NCBI RefSeq assembly: GCF_014836905.1 | Contig: NZ_JACSPZ010000001.1 | Coordinates: 248,001 to 312,000, forward strand | Length of the DNA stretch: 64,000 nt | Direction of reading: 5' to 3' | From: Solibacillus faecavium | GTDB taxonomy: Bacteria > Bacillota > Bacilli > Bacillales_A > Planococcaceae | Part shown: piece by piece, positions 27,321 to 35,191 of the stretch | How the letters are laid out: every line of letters starts with the position of its first letter | Numbering within the stretch: the stretch's first letter is position 1 | The notes under the pieces: model-generated | Database searches by the model: none | What the model saw: only the letters and a program-made list of their open reading frames with translations | Told to the model about the DNA's origin: nothing | Program-made: the position numbers and the translations under genes

Positions 27321-28232
27321 TTAGTTTGTTTGTAGAGCGCGGAACTGTTCTGCTTTTGCCTGATACGTATTCCAAATGTCATCAAATGCTGCTTTTTCTT
27401 CAGGCAGCATTTCCATCATTGGCATACGAACATCTAATGTATCAAAGCCTAATTTTGTCATCGCATATTTAATTGGTGATGGATTAGGCTGTGCAAATAA
27501 TGCACGGACTAGTGGTAGTAAAGCACGGTGAATTTGGGCAGCTTCCTGATGGCGTCCTTCTTCAAAAGCACGAACCATTTGCTGCATATCTTTTCCGACT
27601 ACATGTGAAGCAACTGAAATAATGCCTCGACCGCCGATTGCAAGTAATGGTAACGTCAACCCGTCATCTCCCGAGTATACAAGGAAGTCTGAATTAACAT
27701 TTTCAATAATATCACCCATTTGATCCAAATTGCCGCTCGCTTCTTTAATGCAAGTAATGTTCGGTACATCCTTGCTCAAAGCGATTGTCGTTTCCGCTAA
27801 TATATTTGCACCCGTTCGACCAGGTACATTATATAGCATTACCGGCAGTGAAGTTTCTTTGGCAATCGTTTCAAAGTGGGCATACATACCGCGCTGGTTT
27901 GGCTTATTATAATATGGTGTAACAAGCATAATACCATTTGCGCCATTTTCTTCAGCTTTATGTGTCATCATAATTGAATAGGCAGTTTCGTTATCCCCTG
28001 TACCTGCAATAACCGGCACACGTCCCGCTACTTTTTCGACAGTAAAACGAACGACCTCAATTTTTTCCTCCGTTGACATCGTTGGGTTTTCTGAAGTTGT
28101 TCCACAAGCGATAATCGAATCTGTTCCATTATCAATCAAATGGTCAATAATTCGTTCTAGTTCAGGATAATTAATCGTGCCGTCCTTTTTAAACGGTGTA
28201 ATCATCGCTGTACCAATTCGTCCAAAATCCAT
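27321..28232 (-). CDS. dapA: 4-hydroxy-tetrahydrodipicolinate synthase
   Basis: A 303-residue TIM-barrel aldolase condensing aspartate semialdehyde with pyruvate, the first step of the diaminopimelate/lysine branch and the source of dipicolinate for spores. The Schiff-base Lys163 is in CIKEASGN, the catalytic Tyr134 in MLYNVPGRTG, and CGTTSENPT replaces the common GTTGEs/GTTAES loop. It follows asd by 15 nt; the dapG aspartokinase that separates them in B. subtilis is missing. Two hairpins follow the gene. Confidence 0.97.
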   Translation of the reverse strand: MDFGRIGTAMITPFKKDGTINYPELERIIDHLIDNGTDSIIACGTTSENPTMSTEEKIEVVRFTVEKVAGRVPVIAGTGDNETAYSIMMTHKAEENGANGIMLVTPYYNKPNQRGMYAHFETIAKETSLPVMLYNVPGRTGANILAETTIALSKDVPNITCIKEASGNLDQMGDIIENVNSDFLVYSGDDGLTLPLLAIGGRGIISVASHVVGKDMQQMVRAFEEGRHQEAAQIHRALLPLVRALFAQPNPSPIKYAMTKLGFDTLDVRMPMMEMLPEEKAAFDDIWNTYQAKAEQFRALQTN

Positions 28233-28247
28233 TACTAAATCCTCCCC

Positions 28248-29288
28248 TTATAGTAAGTTATCCTCTAGCATAGCCTCTGCGATTTGAATAGAGTTGAGTG
28301 CAGCACCTTTTAGTAAATTATCTGACACAATCCATAAGTGGAATCCTTTTTTATTGTCCAAATCTTGGCGAATACGTCCAACGAATGTCGGCTCCTCGTT
28401 TTCTGCAAATATTGGCATCGGATAAACTTGCTGTGTTACATCATCCTGTAACACGATTCCTGGTGCATCTTTTAATACGTCGAAAATTTGCTGTACTGTC
28501 GCTTCTTCGGCAAGCTCGATATACACTGATTCCGAGTGACCTGATACGACCGGTACACGGACACAAGTAGCAGCAACTTTTAATTCAGGTGCTTCCATAA
28601 TCTTTTTCGTTTCGTTAATCATTTTCATTTCTTCATATGTAAAGCCATTGTCCGTAAACTTATCAATTTGCGGAATGACATTACGTGCGATTGGATAATG
28701 TTTTTTATCCGATTTTACAGGAAGAACTTTTGCTTCCACGTTTTTGCCTGCGTCCCATTGTGCGCTTTGATCACGCAATTCATCAATCGCTGCAATACCT
28801 GAACCTGATACAGCCTGATATGTCGATACAACGATTTTTGTTAAACCAAACTTTTCACGGATTGGCTGCAATGCTGCTACCATTTGAATTGTTGAACAGT
28901 TTGGGTTTGCTATAATCCCTTTAGGAATCGTTTTTAATGCATGACGGTTTACTTCTGGTACTACAAGCGGTACTTCCGGATCCATACGGAAATGGCTCGT
29001 ATTATCTATTACAATTGCGCCACGTTTTGCTGCTTCGGGTGCCAAAGCCTCCGAAACAGCGCCACCTGCTGAAAATAATGCAATATCAATACCTTCAAAG
29101 CTTTCAGGTTTTGCTTCTTCTATTGTATAAGTCTCACCGTTGAATTCTATTTTATTACCTGCAGAACGAGCAGAAGCTAAAAATTTAATAGATGCAATCG
29201 GAAATTTACGCTCTACTAATTTCTCCATCATTTTTGTACCAACTGCTCCAGTTGCTCCTACTACCGCAACATTTAACTTTTTCAACAT
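28248..29288 (-). CDS. asd: Aspartate-semialdehyde dehydrogenase
   Basis: 346 residues with the NADP site VVGATGAVGTKM (9-20), the active-site Cys131 in ANPNCSTIQMV and the general-base region of the Gram-positive Asd group. It reduces aspartyl phosphate to the semialdehyde that feeds lysine, threonine, methionine and dipicolinate. GGAGAG lies 8 nt before the ATG. It follows dpaB by about 85 nt and precedes dapA. Confidence 0.97.
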   Translation of the reverse strand: MLKKLNVAVVGATGAVGTKMMEKLVERKFPIASIKFLASARSAGNKIEFNGETYTIEEAKPESFEGIDIALFSAGGAVSEALAPEAAKRGAIVIDNTSHFRMDPEVPLVVPEVNRHALKTIPKGIIANPNCSTIQMVAALQPIREKFGLTKIVVSTYQAVSGSGIAAIDELRDQSAQWDAGKNVEAKVLPVKSDKKHYPIARNVIPQIDKFTDNGFTYEEMKMINETKKIMEAPELKVAATCVRVPVVSGHSESVYIELAEEATVQQIFDVLKDAPGIVLQDDVTQQVYPMPIFAENEEPTFVGRIRQDLDNKKGFHLWIVSDNLLKGAALNSIQIAEAMLEDNLL

Positions 29289-29372
29289 GTCTCATCTCTC
29301 CTAAAAATATCGGTATGTATATAATGTTGGATATTGTAACATATATTATTTGAATTGTGTTAGGAATTTTGA

Positions 29373-29963
29373 TTATTTAAAATATTGTATAAATATTGGC
29401 TGGATCTGTTTTTTATGAGCGAGCGTATATGCTACAGTATCGAGCATTTTTGTAAAATCCGCTATAAGTGATGTAGGTTTATTAATTGGATCATCTTGAC
29501 CGAATGGAATAAAGAAGATGTTTTTTGCATTCATTAGTTTCATTAAATTCATACCATTTAAACCAAGTGCATCATTCGTCGAAATACCAAGTACAACAGG
29601 TGAGCCATTGCGCAATGTCGCCTTTGCAGCCATTAATACTGCACTGTCTGTAGCAGCATTGGCAAATTTACTAATTGAATTGCCTGTCATTGGTGCAATC
29701 ACCATACAATCCAATGGGTTTTTAGGTCCAAACGGCTCTGCCTCTGCTATTGAACTGACAACCTTTTCTCCCGCCTGCTCTTCTATTTTTGCAATCCACT
29801 CTTCACCCGTACCGAATCGTGTTGCAGCATGTAATACAGAAGGAGTAATAATCGGTACTACTGTTGCACCCGCTTCCCGAAACTGAGAAATTTTCGGTAC
29901 AACATCTTCATAAGTACAATGTGATGCAGTTATCCCTAAACCAATGCGTTTTCCTTCAAGCAC
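29373..29963 (-). CDS. dpaB: Dipicolinate synthase subunit B
   Basis: 196 residues of the flavoprotein-like SpoVFB family, with GLGITASHCTYEDVVP and VIAPMTGNSISKFANAATDS. With DpaA it turns dihydrodipicolinate into dipicolinic acid in the mother cell for spore-core dehydration. It overlaps dpaA by 8 nt and carries AAAGGAGG before the ATG. The presence of dpaAB shows that the organism makes endospores or descends from one that did. Confidence 0.96.
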   Translation of the reverse strand: MLEGKRIGLGITASHCTYEDVVPKISQFREAGATVVPIITPSVLHAATRFGTGEEWIAKIEEQAGEKVVSSIAEAEPFGPKNPLDCMVIAPMTGNSISKFANAATDSAVLMAAKATLRNGSPVVLGISTNDALGLNGMNLMKLMNAKNIFFIPFGQDDPINKPTSLIADFTKMLDTVAYTLAHKKQIQPIFIQYFK

Positions 29964-30741
29964 TTGTATCCTCCTTTCGCAATTCTAGTATTGTTTCTGT
30001 TAACAACTTTGCCGCAGCCTGCGGAAAGTATTTGCCGGGTAATCCAGGTAATAATTCATATTGAGATAATTTCACATCATTTAGACATCCTGGATTTGAA
30101 GCAAGATCATAAATGGGACGTGTAGTCCATGATGCATAGTTTTTTGTTAGCCAATCTGTTGGAATCGTATTAATAAGGAAATCAGCATCCACACTGTTTC
30201 CTTCCTTAAGTTCTATACCTTTATAGCCATATGCAAGCGCCTCAGCTTTTTGATGATCGGATCTTACTGCGATAATGACTTTCGCATTTAAACGAGTCAA
30301 AAACAATGCAAGCATTTTTGCTACGCGTCCAAATCCAGTGATAATGAATGTTTTATACTGCACATTCACTTTCCCCTGATATAAATGAGCTAAAAAGCTT
30401 TCTGCAGTAAGCGCTGCATTTTTCCAAATAAATGTTTCATCTGTTAAATAATAATGAATACGCTTCCCCTGAAGAAGTTGATTCCACTCATCATTAAGTT
30501 TTCCTGCAAAGAACTGCGCTTGACGTATACCTAATAATTCATCTACCTGGATCGTTAAAGGATGAATCGGCAGCACAATTTCTGTCGGGTGTAACTCTAA
30601 CGCTACTTTGTTTAACGCTTCATCCCATACAGCCGTGTTTTTGTAGTAAACGGTACGATCATTAGTAGATAATTGCTTTGCTAAAAAACGCATTCGTTCA
30701 TCTGTTCCAATTATGAGCCAACGTTCATTCATCATTTGCAT
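29956..30741 (-). CDS. dpaA: Dipicolinate synthase subunit A (divergent, short)
   Basis: 261 residues against about 297 for B. subtilis SpoVFA. The NAD(P)-binding part FIITGFGRVAKMLALFLTRL (about 133-152) and PIYDLASNPGCL are family hallmarks; the N-terminal domain is much changed. The start is uncertain: ATGs at 30741, 30735 and 30732 all overlap the end of ymxH and none has a strong ribosome site, so translation may be coupled. Partner and operon position (ymxH-dpaA-dpaB) make the assignment firm. Confidence 0.9.
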   Translation of the reverse strand: MQMMNERWLIIGTDERMRFLAKQLSTNDRTVYYKNTAVWDEALNKVALELHPTEIVLPIHPLTIQVDELLGIRQAQFFAGKLNDEWNQLLQGKRIHYYLTDETFIWKNAALTAESFLAHLYQGKVNVQYKTFIITGFGRVAKMLALFLTRLNAKVIIAVRSDHQKAEALAYGYKGIELKEGNSVDADFLINTIPTDWLTKNYASWTTRPIYDLASNPGCLNDVKLSQYELLPGLPGKYFPQAAAKLLTETILELRKEDTSA

Positions 30742-30997
30742 GCTTTAAAGATGATGTTGTTTTTTGAAATAATACTCGATCTTCGCCAATCAAAATAATT
30801 TCTTCCCAAGGAATATACTTCACCATACCTGGCTTTTTCTTTTGAAATGGCATTTTCACCATTTGTGGCGGCATTTCAAAGCCTGTAATTTTCCCTGTCT
30901 TTGCATCGAAAATACATTCGGTCTCTGCTAAAAAGCCATATCGAACCCCGTTTTCCATTTCGATTAATTCTTTCTCAGCGAGCTCTGATAAAAGCAT
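30725..30997 (-). CDS. ymxH: YlmC/YmxH-family sporulation protein (PRC-barrel)
   Basis: 90 residues of the PRC-barrel YlmC/YmxH family (MLLSELAEKELIEMENG, RYGFLAETECIFD, PWEEIILIGEDRVLF). Function unknown, but it sits at the head of the dipicolinate operon in most spore-formers. The start at 30997 follows AGAGGAGGG; the frame extends to 31042 without a site. A sigma-K-type promoter begins 31 nt upstream. Confidence 0.9.
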   Translation of the reverse strand: MLLSELAEKELIEMENGVRYGFLAETECIFDAKTGKITGFEMPPQMVKMPFQKKKPGMVKYIPWEEIILIGEDRVLFQKTTSSLKHANDE

Positions 30998-31027
30998 TGT
31001 ATCCCTCCTCTTGTAAGAGCCTACCAT

Positions 31028-31055
31028 TACTATATGCATCAAGTCAGTTAGAAGT
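31028..31055 (-). promoter_or_regulatory. Candidate sigma-K promoter of ymxH-dpaAB
   Basis: Minus strand: AC (31054-31055), 17 nt, CATATAGTA (31028-31036). This is an exact match to the sigma-K consensus AC-N17-CATAnnnTA, and spoVF is known to be a mother-cell sigma-K operon in B. subtilis. Predicted start about 20 nt before the ymxH ATG. Confidence 0.75.
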
Positions 31056-31120
31056 GAAATGGTTCATCATATTAAGTTGAATTGCAGTAACTAAAGATTT
31101 TCTAGGTATTCGCTTTGTAA

Positions 31121-31312
31121 AAATAAAGGTAAGAATTTCCTTTATTTGATAAATCTCATTAAAAAACAGCTGAAAATAGCGGTAGAAATTTCCGTTATTG
31201 AGTGAATATCAATGGAAAAAACTAATTTTTCGAAGGATAACGGAAATTTGTTCCCTTATTCCCCCTAAAACACCCGTCATTTTGAAAATAAGCGAAAAAT
31301 CTTCCCTTATTT
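31121..31312. repeat. Four-palindrome AATAAGCGG element, copy 1
   Basis: Four imperfect palindromes of about 27 bp of the form AAATAAgCGG-n-CCGnTTATTT. Their right arms (TTTCCTTTATT, TTTCCGTTATT, GTTCCCTTATT, CTTCCCTTATT) start at 31136, 31189, 31250 and 31301, spacing 53, 61 and 51. It lies between the divergent ymxH and GntR genes. Copies 2 and 3 are at 39963 and 50324. Confidence 0.8.
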
Positions 31313-31342
31313 CATTACATCCAAAATTTTCAAAACTTTTAA

Positions 31343-31384
31343 TAGACATCCACCGAACAACTGTATATACTGTACATATACAGT
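31343..31384 (+). promoter_or_regulatory. Promoter and GntR operator of the ABC cassette
   Basis: TAGACA (31343-31348), 17 nt, TATACT (31366-31371). The -10 lies inside a dyad ACTGTATAT-N7-ATATACAGT (31360-31384), so a repressor bound there would block RNA polymerase. Autoregulation by the GntR protein just downstream is likely. Confidence 0.75.
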
Positions 31385-31406
31385 TTTACATTAGGTGGTG
31401 ATCACA

Positions 31407-31778
31407 GTGATAATTAAATTAAGCAATAATAGCGAAAAGCCGATTTATGAACAAATTACCGATCAATTAAAGCAAGCTATATTAACAGGTGCGCTTGTTA
31501 CAGGAGATGCCCTACCATCAATAAGGGCTCTGGCGAAGGAATTGAAAATTAGTGTCATGACGACAAAGCGGGCGTATGCGGATTTGGAACGGGACGGCTT
31601 TATTGAAACAATTGCCGGCAAAGGAAGCTATGTATCCGAGCGCAATCAGGATTTTCTTCGTGAAGAGCTGATCCGTCACATTGAAGTTCATTTTACAAAA
31701 GCAGTATCCATTGCAAAAACGGCAAATGTGCAAAAACAGGAGCTGCATGACTTACTCGATTTACTATTGGAGGAATGA
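31407..31778 (+). CDS. GntR-family transcriptional regulator, YtrA/YhcF type
   Basis: 123 residues: winged helix (about 5-70, KPIYEQITDQLKQAILTG and SIRALAKELKISVMTTKRAY) and a short helical tail with no ligand domain, the YtrA subfamily that regulates adjacent ABC transporters. The start is a GTG at 31407, 8 nt after TTAGGTGG; GTGs at 31395 and 31398 overlap that site. It leads a plus-strand operon inserted between ymxH and mlpA, against the direction of all its neighbours. Confidence 0.9.
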   Translation: MIIKLSNNSEKPIYEQITDQLKQAILTGALVTGDALPSIRALAKELKISVMTTKRAYADLERDGFIETIAGKGSYVSERNQDFLREELIRHIEVHFTKAVSIAKTANVQKQELHDLLDLLLEE

Positions 31779-31780
31779 TG

Positions 31781-32626
31781 ATGAATGCAATTGAAGTAAA
31801 AAATGTATCGAAGCAATTCAAGAATTTCCGGTTAAATAATATTTCATTTACTGTTGAAAGTGGGACAATTGCAGGCTTTATCGGACAAAATGGGGCCGGG
31901 AAATCAACAACAATAAAAATCATATTAAATTTACTGAAAAAAATCGAAGGCGATATTCTCCTGTTCGGAAAGGATCATGTTGCACATGAAGTGGAGTTGA
32001 AGTCTCAAATCGGTGTTGTGTTTGATGAACTGCATGTGCCCGAAAACTTTACCGCAAAAGATCTCGATGTCCTTTACGGCCATGTATACCCTACTTGGGA
32101 TCGTCCATATTTTTATGATTTACTTGAGCGGCTGAATGTACCAAAGTACGACAAAACAAAAACGATGTCCAAAGGGACGAAAATGAAGCTGGCTCTATCA
32201 TTGGCATTGGCACATCGACCGAAACTTTTGCTGTTGGATGAACCTACGAGCGGACTTGATCCGATTGTACGTGATGAAGTGCTGAGTATGCTGCAAAGTT
32301 TTATGGAACAGGAAGATCATGCGATACTGTTTTCTTCGCATATTACAACCGATTTAGAGAAAATTGCGGATACGATTACGTTTATTCATGAAGGCGAAAT
32401 ACTGTTTAGTGAAAACAAAGACGACTTGCTGTACGGCTACGGGATTTGGAAAGGATCACTTGAAGAAGCGAAAGTAATCCCGAATCATTCGATTGTCGGT
32501 AAACGGGATTATGTATTTGGAGTCGAGTATTTAGTCATGCGTGAATTTGTAAACCCTGTTATTGAACTGCAAAAACCGACGATTGATGACCTCATGCTGT
32601 TTTTCGTAAAGGGGCGAAAAAGATGA
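31781..32626 (+). CDS. ABC transporter ATP-binding protein
   Basis: 281 residues, single nucleotide-binding domain. Walker A GFIGQNGAGKSTTIK, a signature reading TMSKGTKMKLALSL (Ser-Lys-Gly instead of Ser-Gly-Gly), Walker B LLLLDEPTSGLD and the switch His in LFSSHI are present. About 60 extra C-terminal residues follow the core, as in exporter ATPases. Three consecutive ATGs occur; I use the third, 7 nt from GGAGG, though 31775 and 31778 are possible. It overlaps the end of the GntR gene or lies 2 nt from it. It probably powers the two small permeases downstream; the substrate is unknown (this cassette type often protects against cell-wall antibiotics). Confidence 0.9.
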   Translation: MNAIEVKNVSKQFKNFRLNNISFTVESGTIAGFIGQNGAGKSTTIKIILNLLKKIEGDILLFGKDHVAHEVELKSQIGVVFDELHVPENFTAKDLDVLYGHVYPTWDRPYFYDLLERLNVPKYDKTKTMSKGTKMKLALSLALAHRPKLLLLDEPTSGLDPIVRDEVLSMLQSFMEQEDHAILFSSHITTDLEKIADTITFIHEGEILFSENKDDLLYGYGIWKGSLEEAKVIPNHSIVGKRDYVFGVEYLVMREFVNPVIELQKPTIDDLMLFFVKGRKR

Positions 32627-33219
32627 AACAAATGCTTTTTCGTTATTATCAACAGGAGCTGTCCGCTTGGATTTTGTTTACACCACTTGTGGCATCATTT
32701 TTTGCTCTTCCTTTACTTTTTGAACGTGCTGAGCTAGCTTCCTTATTTATACTATCCATCACTATATCCGTACTTTGTTCACTTTATTTAGATCTGCGTG
32801 AAAGACAGCTCATCATGACAAGTCTTTTTCCTATTTCCAAAAAGACATTTTTCTTTGTGGATATTTCTTTTATCGGCCGGTACACCTTGTACTATATCCT
32901 TTATACAATGGTAGTAACTACGATTTTTCAAACTTTACTAGAGCAGCAGCTTATACTTCCATCTGCCAAGCAAATTTTATTAAGTATTGTTATCAGTCTT
33001 TTAATAATTAGTATTTTCCTGCTGTTACGCCGTATCAAATATGGTTATTACGTTAACCTTTCCATGTTTTTTATCCCGTTAGCTTTTACACAGTTAATTT
33101 CCTTGATTGTTAGGCTTTCTACATTTCACAGCATACTATTATTCTTTAGTTCACTCGTACTTATTATCATTGCAGCTAGGATTACTTATGTTCGCGAACA
33201 GAGGAGGGATATTACATGA
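32623..33219 (+). CDS. ABC-2-like membrane permease subunit 1
   Basis: 198 residues with about six hydrophobic segments and an Arg/Lys-rich loop after the second (DLRERQLIMTSLFPISKKTF). No family motif that I recognise. Overlap of 4 nt with the ATPase gene and with the next gene shows a coupled operon, so it should be half of the transport channel. Confidence 0.75.
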   Translation: MKQMLFRYYQQELSAWILFTPLVASFFALPLLFERAELASLFILSITISVLCSLYLDLRERQLIMTSLFPISKKTFFFVDISFIGRYTLYYILYTMVVTTIFQTLLEQQLILPSAKQILLSIVISLLIISIFLLLRRIKYGYYVNLSMFFIPLAFTQLISLIVRLSTFHSILLFFSSLVLIIIAARITYVREQRRDIT

Positions 33220-33836
33220 TTTCATTGCTGAAGATGCACTTTTATTTATCAAGAAAGCTATTCATTACTGCTTTGATATTCATTTTAGGACTTTTAGCCA
33301 CTCAGTGGATAATTTTAAAAGAAATTAATTTAGGGTTTCTAACTTTATATTTTTTAACTTTGACACCGGTATTCGGTATTAGCTATTTACTCGAAAACCA
33401 TTTTATAAAACAGATGAGGGTAATGCCAATCGCACCGAAAGACTTTGTGAAAAGTTTATTTATATTCAGTTTAATTCAGATACTTGTCATTTTAATCCCT
33501 ATTGGAATTTATCAAACTGTTTTGTATATGGACAATGAAATAGGAGCCTTTGAATTATCATTTCTCGTCATCTTCTTTACTGCAGGGATTGCTTCTATTG
33601 GCTCACTGCTGAAAAACTATTTAAGCAATCCGTCAAAGGGTACGAGAAGTATTTCATTGTGGTCCATCTTCGGTTATTTTTTGCTATTTACCTTTATTCA
33701 TCTCCTTATAATGCTCATACTTAGTATTATGGACATCAAACTATTAGGGGCAACTATCTTGCCGATTGTTGGATTAATTGTTTACTATAAGCACTATAAA
33801 ACAGCCGTAACAAAATTTATGACAGCAGAATTTTAA
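33216..33836 (+). CDS. ABC-2-like membrane permease subunit 2
   Basis: 206 residues with about six hydrophobic segments and the loop RVMPIAPKDFVKSLF, which parallels SLFPISKKTFFFVD in the preceding protein and suggests that the two permeases are distant paralogues forming a heterodimer. It overlaps its neighbour by 4 nt and is followed directly by a terminator. Confidence 0.75.
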   Translation: MISLLKMHFYLSRKLFITALIFILGLLATQWIILKEINLGFLTLYFLTLTPVFGISYLLENHFIKQMRVMPIAPKDFVKSLFIFSLIQILVILIPIGIYQTVLYMDNEIGAFELSFLVIFFTAGIASIGSLLKNYLSNPSKGTRSISLWSIFGYFLLFTFIHLLIMLILSIMDIKLLGATILPIVGLIVYYKHYKTAVTKFMTAEF

Positions 33837-33876
33837 AAGGACAGCGCTTGCTAAATGTTAGCCGCGCTGTCCTTTT
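33835..33876. terminator. Bidirectional terminator between the ABC cassette and mlpA
   Basis: AAAAGGACAGCGC and GCGCTGTCCTTTT form a perfect 13-bp stem, with a further GCTAA/TTAGC inner stem. It serves the convergent genes ending at 33836 (+) and 33878 (-). Confidence 0.92.
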
Positions 33877-33877
33877 G

Positions 33878-35104
33878 TTATTCGTTTTCCGGTCCAATAA
33901 TAGCAATGGCAGGCTCGGTTAATAAAATTTGTGTAATGAGCTCATCAATTGTTTCCATTGAAATCGCATCAATTTTTGCCAACACTTCATCAACAGTACG
34001 ATGGTTTTGATGAATAAGCTCATTAACCCCATTACGGTTCATAAAGTCTTCTGTTCCTTCAAGACCTAATACAAAACCGCCTTTTAGTTGCTCCTTTGCA
34101 TTATCCAGTTCCACTTCCGTTATCCCGCCTGTTACGAGATCAAATAAAGTTTGGTCGATTTGCTGCTTGAGCGCATCCAAATTTTGTTTGGAAGCTGAAG
34201 CGTAAATTGTAAATGTTCCAACATCCTCATAACTCGACTGATAGCTGAATACGGAATATGCTAGTCCGCGTTCTTCCCGTACTTCCTGGAACAGGCGTGA
34301 ACTCATATTGCCACCGATAATATTATTCAGTGCAATAAAGCTGTACATTTTCGGGTCTTTTACAGAAATCGCTGGGAATGAAATGGCGATATGTGCTTGT
34401 TCTGTATCTCTTAACTTTTCAATTTCACCTGGTATAAATGTTGGATAAGAAGGCTTAGAAACAATCGATTCCGCGCTAGCTTCATAGTTTCCAAACAAAG
34501 CTTCCACCTTTTCCAATAAATCTTTTTCGATATTACCAGCTATTGAAATGACAACATTTTGAGGACCGTAATGTTTCGCCATATAGTCACGAATCATCTT
34601 TTCATTAAAAGTCGCCAATGTTTCAGGTGTCCCTAAAATTGGTCTCCCTAAAGCATCCCCTGGGAACATGACACCCCATAATTTCTCATGTACATCATCA
34701 GCCGGATCATCTTCGCTCATATATATTTCTTCAAGCACTACTTGTCGTTCCCGCTCGATATCTTCCTGCGTAAATAATGAATTAAAAAACATATCCGCTA
34801 AAATATCAACCGCCAGCTCACCATGATGGTCCAGCACTTTTGCATAATAGCACGTATGCTCCTTTGACGTGAAGGCATTAATCTCCCCGCCAATCCGGTC
34901 AAATTCTTCTGCGATTTGACGAGCTGTTCGGTTTTTTGTTCCTTTAAATAGCATATGCTCAATAAAATGGGTAATCCCGTTTTCTTCTTTCGTTTCATAG
35001 CGTGAGCCTGCGTTGACCCAAATTCCGACAGATAATGAACGGACATGCGGCATTTGCTCTGTTACAATGCGCACGCCGTTTTTTGCTTTAATTACTTGTA
35101 CCAT
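33878..35104 (-). CDS. mlpA: M16-family peptidase MlpA (YmxG)
   Basis: 408 residues of the mitochondrial-processing-peptidase type. The zinc motif H46-F-I-E49-H50 is intact, with E in the LEEIYMSEDDPADDVH region. In Bacillus this conserved single-subunit M16 protease lies next to pnpA; its substrates are not established. GGAG lies 8 nt before the ATG. ylxY, which usually lies between pnpA and mlpA, is missing. Confidence 0.93.
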   Translation of the reverse strand: MVQVIKAKNGVRIVTEQMPHVRSLSVGIWVNAGSRYETKEENGITHFIEHMLFKGTKNRTARQIAEEFDRIGGEINAFTSKEHTCYYAKVLDHHGELAVDILADMFFNSLFTQEDIERERQVVLEEIYMSEDDPADDVHEKLWGVMFPGDALGRPILGTPETLATFNEKMIRDYMAKHYGPQNVVISIAGNIEKDLLEKVEALFGNYEASAESIVSKPSYPTFIPGEIEKLRDTEQAHIAISFPAISVKDPKMYSFIALNNIIGGNMSSRLFQEVREERGLAYSVFSYQSSYEDVGTFTIYASASKQNLDALKQQIDQTLFDLVTGGITEVELDNAKEQLKGGFVLGLEGTEDFMNRNGVNELIHQNHRTVDEVLAKIDAISMETIDELITQILLTEPAIAIIGPENE

Positions 35105-35140
35105 AAATTTCTCCTTTAATTCGGCTCTTATTTCTTATTT

Positions 35141-35178
35141 AAAAAAGAGGCTGTACATAGTGTACAACCTCCCTTTTT
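35141..35178 (-). terminator. Terminator of pnp
   Basis: An imperfect stem built on TGTACA/TGTACA, GG/CC and AAAAAG/CTTTTT arms, 14 nt past the pnp stop, followed on the minus strand by T-rich sequence. Confidence 0.7.
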
Positions 35179-35191
35179 ATATTGTTGAAAA

